Part shown: in pieces, positions 55,729-64,000 of the stretch
How the letters are laid out: each line of letters opens with the position of its first letter
Numbering within the stretch: the first letter of the stretch is position 1
Assembly: GCA_949288455.1 (NCBI GenBank)
Contig: CASEKF010000036.1
Location: 14,049-78,048 of the forward strand
Direction of reading: 5' to 3'
Origin: an uncultured bacterium
GTDB taxonomy: Bacteria > Vulcanimicrobiota > CADAWZ01
DNA length: 64,000 bases
Program-made: the position numbers and the translations under genes
The notes under the pieces: generated by a model
What the model was told of the DNA's origin: nothing
Database searches by the model: none
The model's input: only the letters and a program-made list of their open reading frames with translations

Positions 55729-56574
55729 TCATTTTTTTAAAATATTAAAAACGTAGTAATAAAGGGATTGAATATCAAATTTTTTCCAGTCCTCGCCTCC
55801 GTCCTTTTTTTTATCCTCTTCTTCATGATATTTCAAAGTACGAGATATAATTTCAAAAAAATCGACGTTTCTTAAAATATTATTCGCATGAGACGGAAAA
55901 ACGGTATGAATGTTATAATTCTTTAAAACGGCGAAATCTCTCAATAAACAAAGAGAGTCCGCGGCTTTACCGGCAGAAAGTTTATCTTCGCATGGATCGC
56001 CTTCGTATAGCCACCAATCGCCGGAAAACCAACAGCCTCGATAAATAAAATGAGTATCGGCCATAGAATGTTTGGGAGCGTAAATCATGTAAATTGTTTC
56101 GCTTCCAAGTTTAAAAGCGTTGACATTTTCGGTAAGTATTATATCAAAATATTTTACAAACCAGTCTTGTCCAATTTTTTTTATATCTTTCCACGCTCTT
56201 ATAAATTCTTCAGGTTTATTTTTGCCGTCGTTTTCACGCCAAAAAACGTCGGTTATTCTTAAAAACATCGGACAAGAATAATGAACCGGGAAAACGGCGT
56301 CAGGAAAAACCGCTCTAAATTCCCTAATAGAAGCGTCGTGGTCAATATGAGGATGAGACAAGAAAAGATATTTAACTTTCCAACCTTTTTCTGCGGCGAC
56401 TTGTTTTACATGTAAAGCGGGAGAAATAGAATTATTCGAAGACGCAGGCATTTCAAAAATCGCGCATTCGCCTTCAGACTCTAAAATCCAAACTCCAACG
56501 TTAAAAGAACTGTAAATGCCGGCCAGATACACTCCGTCCGCCATTTCCGATAAATTCAGCCTATCTCCCATCAT
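55729..56574 (-). CDS. Metallo-beta-lactamase-fold hydrolase
   Basis: The 281-residue protein has the zinc motif LFLSHPHIDHDASI (HxHxDH), a later His in VFPVHYSCP, an Asp/His in PKHSMADTHFIYRG with GDWWL, and a final His in VFPSHANNIL. The fold covers many hydrolases, including glyoxalase II-like and flavodiiron types; no substrate can be named. It lies directly after the phosphofructokinase gene (32 bases) on the same strand and may share its transcript. AGAGG precedes the ATG. Confidence 0.82.
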   Translation of the reverse strand: MMGDRLNLSEMADGVYLAGIYSSFNVGVWILESEGECAIFEMPASSNNSISPALHVKQVAAEKGWKVKYLFLSHPHIDHDASIREFRAVFPDAVFPVHYSCPMFLRITDVFWRENDGKNKPEEFIRAWKDIKKIGQDWFVKYFDIILTENVNAFKLGSETIYMIYAPKHSMADTHFIYRGCWFSGDWWLYEGDPCEDKLSAGKAADSLCLLRDFAVLKNYNIHTVFPSHANNILRNVDFFEIISRTLKYHEEEDKKKDGGEDWKKFDIQSLYYYVFNILKK

Positions 56575-56605
56575 ATAACCTCTTTAAACGATTAAAAAGT
56601 AACTT

Positions 56606-58096
56606 CTAGTAAATCCGATTGGCTAATTTGACAAGTTCGGCGTTTACGGAATTATTCGTTTTTACTTCTTCAAAAGGAATTTCTCCATGCTGAAGAGTGC
56701 CTCTAACGGAAGGCATCAGCCTGGTTTTTCCTTCCATAGCCATTTCCGCGACTTTTTTAGCCATACTCTGAGCCAAAGTTATATCCATATTGTTAGGAGT
56801 CGCTCCCCTTATGTCTCTTGAAAACGGCTCGCAAAAAATTTTCATCTTAGTTTTCAAGCCGGCTTTTAAAAGCTCGTCTCTGAAAAATTCCGCAGCGTTG
56901 CCTTCGTAATTAGTCGCTTTTCTTTCTTCTTTTTTATAACCTTCAGCAACGACTATAACGGCGTTGTCCATATTCGCCAAAGCTTTATTTATAGAATGGA
57001 AGTTATAATTGTGACCGGGTAAAACGGCAAGATGAGCCCCGGCCCCAACTGCGGAATTAAGAGCATGATAACCTCCCATTGCCCCCATCATTTCCACAAT
57101 ATAACATCTATGATGAGTATACGCGTCGGCGAGATAACATCTAACTTTTTCCGCCCCAACTTCTACGCCGGTATACTGGCCGATAGTATCTGAACCAAGA
57201 ATATCGCTGTCAATAGTGACCGGTACGTAAAAAACTTGAATTGAGTCAGGCAAGTGCTTTATAAGGCTAGAAAGACCGCCGAACGTTCCGTTCCCTCCTA
57301 TGGCTATGAGAGTATTAACATGCTTGTCGATTATATTTTTAGCGGCTTGCTGCTGAAGCTTAACGTCTTTAAATTCCGGGAAGCGTTCCGATCTGAAATT
57401 AGCTCCCCTGGCGTCTCTAAGGGGTCTGGCATTAACGACTCCGGTAATGGAATCCAAAGCGGCGTATATCGCGGGATCGTCTACCAAACATCTGAAATCG
57501 GAATCCGTGCCGTTAACTACAGACCTATAACCCTGAGCCGCGATATATACCTTTCTGCCCGCCTTTTCCAGATATTCCGTTAAGAACGCTATTATGGAAT
57601 TTTTGCCGGGGGCGCAACCGCCGTCTTGTATTATAAGAACGTCCATATAATTGAAATAATTTTTCTTGCCCATATAGACGTCCGTAAAATAAGACTGAAA
57701 ACGCACGAACATATTCAACATTTGAACAGGTCCTAAAATATCCGGCTTTTTAAAAAGTTCATGTCCAAAACAAATTATTCTGCCTCCGGTAAAAGTCTTG
57801 ATAATTCCTTTGCCTTTAACAGTCGAAAATAATCCGGCTATCCCGAAGACGTCTCCGGACTCGTAAATAGTGCTGACTCTCTCGTATCTTTCATGAATAA
57901 ATTTTCCATACTCTACTAAAGCCGCGAAATCAACTTCGTCTTCAATTGAAATTACAGTCTCCCCGGCTTCGTATTCTCTCACGGTAATGTTATTGAGAAG
58001 ATTTTCTTTTTCAGTTTCGTTCATCTTATCGAAAAAACCCATTTTTTCAAGAAAATCTATCGTTTCCTTATCGTTTACAGTCTGACGTATTATCAT
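56606..58096 (-). CDS. Phosphofructokinase fused to an N-terminal CRP/cNMP-type domain
   Basis: Residues 1-140 form a cyclic-nucleotide-binding (CRP-like) beta barrel (FDKMNETEKENLLNNITVRE, YEAGETVISIEDEVDF, YESGDVFGIAGLF). Residues 152-496 are a phosphofructokinase of the PfkA superfamily, starting IIQDGGCAPGKNSII. The catalytic loop TIDSD (294-298) keeps its Asp residues. The usual GGDGT/GGDDT nucleotide loop reads GGNGT (267-271), and the Arg of the MGR motif is absent (MGAMGG at 337-342). It may phosphorylate fructose 6-phosphate or a related sugar; the donor (ATP or PPi) is unclear. The fused domain suggests direct allosteric control by a cyclic nucleotide or other small ligand. GGAGA precedes the ATG. 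Confidence 0.88.
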   Translation of the reverse strand: MIIRQTVNDKETIDFLEKMGFFDKMNETEKENLLNNITVREYEAGETVISIEDEVDFAALVEYGKFIHERYERVSTIYESGDVFGIAGLFSTVKGKGIIKTFTGGRIICFGHELFKKPDILGPVQMLNMFVRFQSYFTDVYMGKKNYFNYMDVLIIQDGGCAPGKNSIIAFLTEYLEKAGRKVYIAAQGYRSVVNGTDSDFRCLVDDPAIYAALDSITGVVNARPLRDARGANFRSERFPEFKDVKLQQQAAKNIIDKHVNTLIAIGGNGTFGGLSSLIKHLPDSIQVFYVPVTIDSDILGSDTIGQYTGVEVGAEKVRCYLADAYTHHRCYIVEMMGAMGGYHALNSAVGAGAHLAVLPGHNYNFHSINKALANMDNAVIVVAEGYKKEERKATNYEGNAAEFFRDELLKAGLKTKMKIFCEPFSRDIRGATPNNMDITLAQSMAKKVAEMAMEGKTRLMPSVRGTLQHGEIPFEEVKTNNSVNAELVKLANRIY

Positions 58097-58142
58097 TTTT
58101 AATTCTCCGATTTTTTTACTTTTTATTTGCCCGACAAGCAGA

Positions 58143-59528
58143 TTAAGAACTCAAAAATTCAAAAACTCTTTTGATCAAAGCGCTAAAATTTCCGTAAGGC
58201 GGAAAACGCAGATCAACGTCCAATCCGAGCGGCCTTTCCATCACGCTTTTTTCATGTGAAAAAATATCGAAACCGAACTTTCCGCGATATCTGCCTATAC
58301 CGCTGGCTCCGACTCCTCCGAAAGGAAGATAAGGAGTAGTTATATGAATCAACGTATCGTTTACGCAAGCGCCGCCTGACGAAACCGAACGCAAAATTTT
58401 ATCGCAAAACCTCTTATCTTCTGAAAAAACATATAAAGCCAAAGGTTTAGGACGGAAATTTATTCTCGAAATCATATCGTCTTCGTCGGAATATGTCAAG
58501 ACAGGCAACACGGGACCGAAAATTTCTTCCCGCATCAAAGGAGAGTCCCAGTCAACTCCGTCTACTACGGTAGGAGAAATATATTTTTCGCCTTTTGAAA
58601 CTTCTCCGCCGAAAATAATTTTTTCTCCCTTAAACAAATTTGTAAGTCTGTCGAAATGCCTATCGTTTATAATACGAGCAAAATCTTCGCTCAATTTTGG
58701 ATTGTCGCCGTAAAAATTTTTAATTTCCTCTTCTATGTTCCTTAACAAAGGCTCTTTTACGCTTTCTTCCGCAATCAAAAAATCAGGAGCTACGCAAGTT
58801 TGCCCCGCGTTAAAAAACTTCCCCCATACTATTCGTTTGGCAGCCGAAGCAAAATTTTTAAGCTTACCTGCTATACATGGACTTTTTCCGCCTAATTCTA
58901 AAGTCATAGGAGTCAAACGTTTTAAACAAGCCTCCGCGACGGCTCGTCCTCCGGCTTCTCCTCCCGTATAAAAAACATAGTCGAAATTTTGTTTCAAAAG
59001 CTCTTTGACGACTTCAGGTCCTCCCTCTACTACCGCAAGTTCTTGGCAATCGAAATATTGTTCGACAAGACGCTTGATTAAAGCCGAAGTCTTAACCGAA
59101 TATTCGGACGGTTTAATTACCGCTGAATTACCCGCGGCTAAAGCGGAAACCGCGGGAATAAAAGCTAACTGCAAAGGATAATTCCATGGAGATATAATAA
59201 GAGCGGCTCCGTAAGGTTCGGGAATTATTCGACTTTTTCCGGGAATATATACTAAAGGAGTTTTAACAGCTCTACCCCTAATCCATTTTTTTAAATTTTG
59301 TTTGCAAAAAGATATTTCTCCTTTTAGAGTCAATATTTCTCCCAGATAACTCTCCGAAACATTTTTACCCAAATCTTCGCGAAGGGCTTCGTAAATATCA
59401 GTCTCATGCTTTTCAATCATCTCAGAAAAACGATCGAGACGAGTTCTTCTTGATTCGTAAGTTCTGGAAGAGAGGGAAGAAAAAAATTTTTTTTGTTTTT
59501 CAACAATAAGTCTTATATTGTCCGCCAT
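58143..59528 (-). CDS. Aldehyde dehydrogenase (class 3-like)
   Basis: This NAD(P)-dependent oxidoreductase converts aldehydes to acids. It has PWNYPLQLAFIPAVSALAAGN, the Glu in TLELGGKSPCI, the catalytic Cys in GKFFNAGQTCVAPDFLI, and EEIFGPVLPV. Closing motifs GGVGASGIGRYRG and FDIFSHEKSVM match the AldH/ALDH3 branch, which acts on medium-chain or fatty aldehydes. I start at the ATG at 59528, five codons inside the open frame, because AGGAG lies just before it; the upstream start is GTG without a ribosome site. The length is 461 residues. It follows the TGS-uridine kinase gene on the same strand with a 160-base gap. Confidence 0.93.
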   Translation of the reverse strand: MADNIRLIVEKQKKFFSSLSSRTYESRRTRLDRFSEMIEKHETDIYEALREDLGKNVSESYLGEILTLKGEISFCKQNLKKWIRGRAVKTPLVYIPGKSRIIPEPYGAALIISPWNYPLQLAFIPAVSALAAGNSAVIKPSEYSVKTSALIKRLVEQYFDCQELAVVEGGPEVVKELLKQNFDYVFYTGGEAGGRAVAEACLKRLTPMTLELGGKSPCIAGKLKNFASAAKRIVWGKFFNAGQTCVAPDFLIAEESVKEPLLRNIEEEIKNFYGDNPKLSEDFARIINDRHFDRLTNLFKGEKIIFGGEVSKGEKYISPTVVDGVDWDSPLMREEIFGPVLPVLTYSDEDDMISRINFRPKPLALYVFSEDKRFCDKILRSVSSGGACVNDTLIHITTPYLPFGGVGASGIGRYRGKFGFDIFSHEKSVMERPLGLDVDLRFPPYGNFSALIKRVFEFLSS

Positions 59529-59687
59529 AACGCTCCTAGCCACAGTTCAACCTACTCAATGATATCTTAACGAATATGTTTAGGATATATCTATACCGTG
59601 CGACAAAAACATGCGAAAAGACTCGCCCTTATACCCCTTAGTAAAAAAAATTCGCCTCATATATGTTTTTGACCGAGTTCGGAGAGT

Positions 59688-61367
59688 TCACCGCTTATGA
59701 ATTTCGCGTGAAGAACCGATAAATTCTCTCATAATGGAATTAGGAGGAATTTCGTCTGAACTCATAGGCAAAAAGAATTCCAAAAGGCGCAAAAGCCTCT
59801 GAGCCTCAGAATATTCAGGAACGTCTGACGAAATACCCTTTAAAGGCTCTACCACAAAGTTTTTCAAAACGGAAATTTCATATATAAGAAAAGAATTAAA
59901 CATCACGTCCGCTTCTTCCTGAAACGGAAAAATATAAGCTCTTTCGCCTCTTCTTACCGAATCCCATTTTTTAAGAGTTTCCAAAACGTCTCTTCCGCGA
60001 TATAAATTATCTCTCACCATCCTGCGCAGAATTCTGGTATCGGTAGTATGAATTCTATTATGATTGTCAAGTTTTAAAGAAGTAAGAGGACTAATATAAA
60101 TTTTAAACTTATTTACTCTGGCAACCGATTCCGTCAATCTGTCGTTAAGACCATGTATACCTTCGACTATTATAGGCTGATTAGGCAAAAGACGAATTTT
60201 CTTGCCGCTAAGAACTCTTTTGCCGATAGTAAAGTCAAATTTAGGAAGCTCGACTTCCTTACCGTCAAGAAGCATGTCTAGATGCTCGTTAAAAAGCTTA
60301 AGATCAAGAGCTTCCAAAACTTCAAAATTATATTCTCCATTTTCATCTCTGGGAGTTAAGTCTCTGTCAAGGAAATAATCGTCCACAGAAACAGCGATAG
60401 GTTTCATACCGTTTATTCTCAATTGAATGCCAAGCCTGTCGGCAAAAGTAGTTTTTCCGGATGAGGAAGGACCTGCAACAAGAATAACTCTTAAATTTTC
60501 TCTATCCTGATAAATTAAATCTGCTATCGCGGCTAATTTTTTCTCTTGGATAGCCTCAGATACTCTTACTATATCGGCGGTATCTCCGGCAAGAATACTC
60601 TCGTTAAGAGAAGCCACGTCGGAAACTTGAATAAATCTTCCCAATTTTTTAAAATCGCTATAAGTTTTAAAAATCTGGCGTTCCATAGTAAACTCGGAAA
60701 GAACGAGAGGATTTGTCGTACGAGGATACCTAAGAATAAATCCCGGAGGATAATAAACAAGATCAAATAAATTAAGATAACCCGTATGAGGAACGCTTTT
60801 AGTCATTAGATAATCAACGTATCCTCCGCAATCATAAAGCTCCATAATCTGTTTTTTGTCGCAATACTGAAGAAGCCTTACCGCGTCGGTTCTATTCTGT
60901 TCCTTAAAAATTTTTATAACGTCTTCTACCGCCATATAAGAAGATTCAAAAGGAATCTTTTGATTAGATATTCGCGTCATCTCTTCCTTTAGAGCGTTCA
61001 TATGCGATATTTTAAAAGGTTCGCCTATATCGGGAGTACACCATACTCCGCCTGTAACGGAATGATCAACGGTCAGGCTACCGGACGGAAACAGCTTGTA
61101 AAAAGCTTTTAAGAGCATCATAATCATGCTGTATCTATAAACTCTCCTGCCCTCTTCGCACCTTCCGTCGATAAAAGAAACCATACTTCCGTCATGAACC
61201 TTTTCATTAAGAGATCTTAACTCGTTGTTCTCTCTCGCCGCCATAGCGGGATATTTGCAATCCATCTTATCCTTGCCTACCCGCTCTAATTCTCCAAAAG
61301 TAATTCCATCGGGAAGAGAAAGCTTCCAGCCGTTGGTAAGCGTAATAGTAATGTTAGTTCCAGACAT
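59688..61367 (-). CDS. Uridine kinase-like protein with N-terminal TGS domain
   Basis: The 559-residue protein has a TGS-like region (ITLTNGWKLSLPDGITFGEL) and a threonyl-tRNA-synthetase-like second domain in the first half. A P-loop kinase of the uridine kinase/phosphoribulokinase family follows: VAGPSSSGKTTFADRLGIQL, VSVDDYFLDRDLTPRDENG, and PIIVEGIHGLNDRL with the Walker B-like strand. This architecture is known from Thermotogae, Clostridia and spirochaetes. It is annotated as nucleoside kinase, with uridine or cytidine as the expected substrate. GGAGGACAAGG precedes the ATG. The PLD-like gene lies upstream on the same strand with a 57-base gap. Confidence 0.9.
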   Translation of the reverse strand: MSGTNITITLTNGWKLSLPDGITFGELERVGKDKMDCKYPAMAARENNELRSLNEKVHDGSMVSFIDGRCEEGRRVYRYSMIMMLLKAFYKLFPSGSLTVDHSVTGGVWCTPDIGEPFKISHMNALKEEMTRISNQKIPFESSYMAVEDVIKIFKEQNRTDAVRLLQYCDKKQIMELYDCGGYVDYLMTKSVPHTGYLNLFDLVYYPPGFILRYPRTTNPLVLSEFTMERQIFKTYSDFKKLGRFIQVSDVASLNESILAGDTADIVRVSEAIQEKKLAAIADLIYQDRENLRVILVAGPSSSGKTTFADRLGIQLRINGMKPIAVSVDDYFLDRDLTPRDENGEYNFEVLEALDLKLFNEHLDMLLDGKEVELPKFDFTIGKRVLSGKKIRLLPNQPIIVEGIHGLNDRLTESVARVNKFKIYISPLTSLKLDNHNRIHTTDTRILRRMVRDNLYRGRDVLETLKKWDSVRRGERAYIFPFQEEADVMFNSFLIYEISVLKNFVVEPLKGISSDVPEYSEAQRLLRLLEFFLPMSSDEIPPNSIMREFIGSSREIHKR

Positions 61368-61424
61368 CCTTGTCCTCCAGTAATAAAATTAAAAAACGGC
61401 ATACTCGAAGCTCAGCTTAGCGAA

Positions 61425-63734
61425 TTATGAAGACATATCTTTAAGAAGATGCCAAGAAGATAATTCCTTTCGCATATTATCAACGTAGGAATCGTCAAGC
61501 TTATCTAAGATTTCATAACCTTCGTCGCCGGAAGATATATTCAATCTAGAATCGTCAGATATATAAGAAGCGCTTTGACGTTCATAATTTTCTATCTGCC
61601 TGCAAAAATCCCGTATCGCTCTATCTCGATATTTCTCCTTAAGAACGGCTTTATCTGCTCCATTATAAGAACGGTACTCTTCATCCGCCGCTTTACGAGT
61701 ATCTACTCCTAAGGCTTCGCGTTCATACATTCTGTCAAAATCTTCAACTACGTTTTTCCGCATTTCTAAACTAGCGGGATTATCTTCGTCAAAATATACT
61801 ATATTGCTGGCTTCCCAATTATCTCTCAGGCCCTTTGACGAAAAGTTAGCGCTACCGGTAAGCATAGCTTTATCGGTTATAATAGTTTTTGAATGATTTT
61901 TCCGATCATGATCGTTTGAAGTCCTCTCTAAAACGCTCCATTTTACGTCTATTCCGGCGTCTTCAAGAATTTTATATCCGGCTTCGTTAGGAGTTCCGCC
62001 ATAAGTATAAAGTCCGGGATCGAGAATCACTTCAATATCGATTTTTTTGCCTTGTTTTTCAAATTCGCTCTTCTTAGCCGCAAGAACTTCGGCTATATTT
62101 TTAGTCATCACGAAAGCCGAGACTTTAATATAATCTTCCGCTTCATCTATAGCGTCTAAAAGAAGTCCCTGACGTTCGAATCCTTCGCTAGCTACGGCGA
62201 CTACGTTCGAAGACGCTTCTCCTCCTGCCGGAGTTTCGCCTGCAGGAGGAGAAGCGTTTTTCAAATGTTTAACGTTATCGCGCGAATTTATTTTATCAAA
62301 CGCGCCGTCGACTAGATCCAAAAGCATTTTTCTGCCTTCGGAAGTTAAAGACACGTCGGAAGAACCTGAGCCCAAAAGATATTCTAAAGCGTCAGCGTTG
62401 TCCTTAACGCCGCTGCCGTCAAAATCTTCAAGTTCGGCTATACTCGCAAGATTCACGCCGTCTTTAGACGCCGCGTTCACAATCTTAAAAGTTCTTTCTT
62501 CTTCGCTTTCTTCTCCGGTCAAACCGGCCTTATCGGCAAAAGCGGCGTAAACCATCGAATTGAAACCCCATTTAGACAAAACTATCTTCTTATCCGGGTC
62601 GGAAATAGAATTCAACCTGTTTCCATACACTTCATCCTTTGATTTTCCGGCCGAATACCCCGCGTCGTCCGCGAAAAGTTCTCCCAATTCTTTCGCCGCA
62701 GGGCCGTTTATTTTTATTGCGAAATCTATATTCTCATGAGAGCCATGATTTGCGTTCATTCCGCCGAAAACAACGTCTTCTCCAACTCTCAAAAGCTTAC
62801 GGTGCATAATCTCGCCGCTGCCTCCAAGACTGTCCTGCAGCGGATAGAAACCTACGGCCATATTCTCCGATTTCTGACCGCTCAAGAGCTTTTCAACCGA
62901 GGCTAGTCTAACCGCTACCGAAGTAGCGTCGTATACTCCGTTTCCGTTATTCTGAACCGTTCCGGGATCCAAAATTACTTTTACTTTAGCTCCGGCAGAA
63001 GCGGCGTCTGAAAGACCGGAGATCATTTCGTCGCTGGCCATTTCATAGTACAAAGCGTTAATTTCTACAGGCTTGCCGTCTCTAGTAGGATGTTCCGCTG
63101 CTTTTCGAACAAGATTTATCTTGGTATCCCAAATATCCCCTCTGATAAGAGGCTCGACATAATTTCCTGTCGTTTTCATCTTAGAATCAGCGGAAGATAA
63201 ATCGTCTCTTACGGCCAAAATCTGATTCATCTCGTTCGCAGATATTTTAGAACCTTTAAAATACGTTTCGTAAACGTCAGGAATCTCTTTGCCGTAAGAT
63301 TCCTGAACTTTTTCAAAAGCTATTTTCCTAGACTCGGCTTTAATAGCGTCCGCTGCGCTCTGAACCGCATCTTCGGCAAGATTCAGCCATTGAACTTTAG
63401 GCTCGTTTTTGGACAAGGAAGAAGATTTAACTTCTTCCTTTATTTCTTTCAGATGTTTTCTGGCGGCTTTCACTTCGGTTTCGCTCAAAGGCTGTCCTGC
63501 CAAAGACGCCATCTTTCGTAAACTTGACGCATCAGAAGGAAAATGAAAAGCCGTCTCGCTTTTCGTTAGCTTCAACACAGTCTTTAAATCAGGAACCGAA
63601 CCTCCGCTAACGAGACCTTTTTCAAAAGAATCAACGTATTCGTTTTTAGACTCTTGAAGCCGAGGTTTGCTTTTTATAAAACTTATATTCGCTTGTCCGG
63701 GCAAAATCGGAGCTCCGACGGAACTAATATTCAT
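61425..63734 (-). CDS. Phospholipase D-like protein with one degenerate HKD motif
   Basis: This 769-residue protein has two PLD-type half-domains. The second motif is intact, HSKTIITD followed by GSANFSSKGL. The first reads HRKLLRVG, so the motif Asp is Gly, although GGMNANHGSHENIDF follows normally. Between them lies a helical insertion containing an EF-hand-like DFDGSGVKDNAD loop. The first 170 residues are helical with no Sec signal peptide, and the chain starts MNISSVGAPILPGQANISF. PLD-superfamily enzymes cleave phospholipids or nucleic acids; which applies here is unknown. AAGGAGG precedes the ATG. Confidence 0.85.
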   Translation of the reverse strand: MNISSVGAPILPGQANISFIKSKPRLQESKNEYVDSFEKGLVSGGSVPDLKTVLKLTKSETAFHFPSDASSLRKMASLAGQPLSETEVKAARKHLKEIKEEVKSSSLSKNEPKVQWLNLAEDAVQSAADAIKAESRKIAFEKVQESYGKEIPDVYETYFKGSKISANEMNQILAVRDDLSSADSKMKTTGNYVEPLIRGDIWDTKINLVRKAAEHPTRDGKPVEINALYYEMASDEMISGLSDAASAGAKVKVILDPGTVQNNGNGVYDATSVAVRLASVEKLLSGQKSENMAVGFYPLQDSLGGSGEIMHRKLLRVGEDVVFGGMNANHGSHENIDFAIKINGPAAKELGELFADDAGYSAGKSKDEVYGNRLNSISDPDKKIVLSKWGFNSMVYAAFADKAGLTGEESEEERTFKIVNAASKDGVNLASIAELEDFDGSGVKDNADALEYLLGSGSSDVSLTSEGRKMLLDLVDGAFDKINSRDNVKHLKNASPPAGETPAGGEASSNVVAVASEGFERQGLLLDAIDEAEDYIKVSAFVMTKNIAEVLAAKKSEFEKQGKKIDIEVILDPGLYTYGGTPNEAGYKILEDAGIDVKWSVLERTSNDHDRKNHSKTIITDKAMLTGSANFSSKGLRDNWEASNIVYFDEDNPASLEMRKNVVEDFDRMYEREALGVDTRKAADEEYRSYNGADKAVLKEKYRDRAIRDFCRQIENYERQSASYISDDSRLNISSGDEGYEILDKLDDSYVDNMRKELSSWHLLKDMSS

Positions 63735-63883
63735 ATAGCCTCCTTAAAAGACAGCTCGCGCTGCATCTTAGCGCTTTTAAAACCCAAGCCTATAAAAATT
63801 TCATTTTTTCATAAAAATCAAACTCTTAATAGAGCGAGAGCGTTTACATAGTTTTGCTTACCGTTCAAACGCCTCAAGCGATT

Positions 63884-64000
63884 TTAAATAAAAAACTTAA
63901 AAATATTCTTAAACAAAGAAAGTTGTTCAGGCAAAGAATTAATAAAATCCAGCTTCGATTTTTCGGGGACAAAAAATACGAATACTAAAAACGAAACGAA
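63884..64000 (-). CDS. Possible C-terminal end of a gene cut by the window edge
   Basis: The minus strand is open from the window edge to a TAA at 63884. It gives 38 residues: a hydrophobic run, then PEKSKLDFINSLPEQLSLFK. The length is short enough to arise by chance in AT-rich DNA, but the composition is protein-like. No family is recognisable. Confidence 0.3.
   Translation of the reverse strand, partial: FVSFLVFVFFVPEKSKLDFINSLPEQLSLFKNIFKFFI

Noticed and set aside
62161-62200. GTTCGAATCC-like stretch resembling a tRNA T-arm
   Set aside because: It lies inside the PLD-like coding sequence and no acceptor, D or anticodon arms can be folded around it.
1-64000. CRISPR arrays, insertion sequences, prophage or integrase genes
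   Set aside because: No regularly spaced repeats, transposase motifs or phage structural genes were seen anywhere in the window.

Overview
The window is AT-rich, gene-dense bacterial chromosome. It holds about 46 protein genes, the RNase P RNA gene, and no tRNA, rRNA, CRISPR array, phage gene or insertion sequence that I can recognise. The lineage is uncertain. A TonB-like protein and several lipoproteins favour a cell with an outer membrane, while the clpC-radA-PIN/TRAM-ispD order and strong AGGAGG-type ribosome sites recall Firmicutes. Long Pro/Ala/Ser-rich N-termini on secreted-type enzymes, together with CO-dehydrogenase/acetyl-CoA-synthase (ACS) genes, fit a little-studied anaerobic gut lineage. 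An Eremiobacterota (Xenobia-like) origin is my guess, not something the sequence proves.

Left third (1-24.3 kb). The start holds RNA-processing genes (partial ribonuclease G/E, a radical SAM-DUF2344 fusion, rnpB), followed by a PASTA protein and a lipoprotein. Next come a phosphate transporter, metF and malQ (plus strand), then a cytosine-deaminase-like amidohydrolase and glmS (minus strand). A roughly 11-kb plus-strand run follows: clpC, radA, a PIN/TRAM membrane protein, ispD, a small unknown gene, a TPR lipoprotein, a DUF2232 membrane protein and an S46 peptidase, closed by a clear terminator.

Middle (24.3-41.6 kb). The most unusual gene is here: a 310-residue relative of the acetyl-CoA synthase catalytic subunit that keeps the four cluster cysteines but lacks the Cys-Gly-Cys nickel motif. 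Around it are a small secreted protein, an AlkD-like protein, a CPBP protease, a zinc-ribbon/FHA protein, deoB, a zinc-ribbon membrane protein with a G9 tract in its coding strand, and an M15 peptidase. A minus-strand run follows: selD, a POT transporter, mnmG and a transglutaminase lipoprotein. rplJ-rplL sit alone behind a strong promoter and a leader attenuator. A TonB-like protein follows.

Right third (41.6-64 kb). A coiled-coil/EF-hand secreted protein precedes an acsC-RACo-acsD operon, which encodes the corrinoid iron-sulfur protein of the Wood-Ljungdahl pathway and its reductive activator. Then come a PilZ protein with a possible Rad52-like N-terminus, a clostripain-type protease, an alpha-amylase, a membrane sensor with an AlbA_2 domain, a metallo-beta-lactamase-fold protein, a phosphofructokinase fused to a CRP-type domain, an aldehyde dehydrogenase, a TGS-uridine kinase and a phospholipase D-like protein.

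Themes. The methyl branch of the acetyl-CoA pathway is present (metF, acsC, acsD, activator) with an altered ACS-like protein, but neither CO dehydrogenase nor a standard ACS lies in the window. Glucan use is represented by malQ, alpha-amylase and phosphofructokinase. Four secreted-type enzymes lack classical signal peptides and share a short N-terminal pattern.
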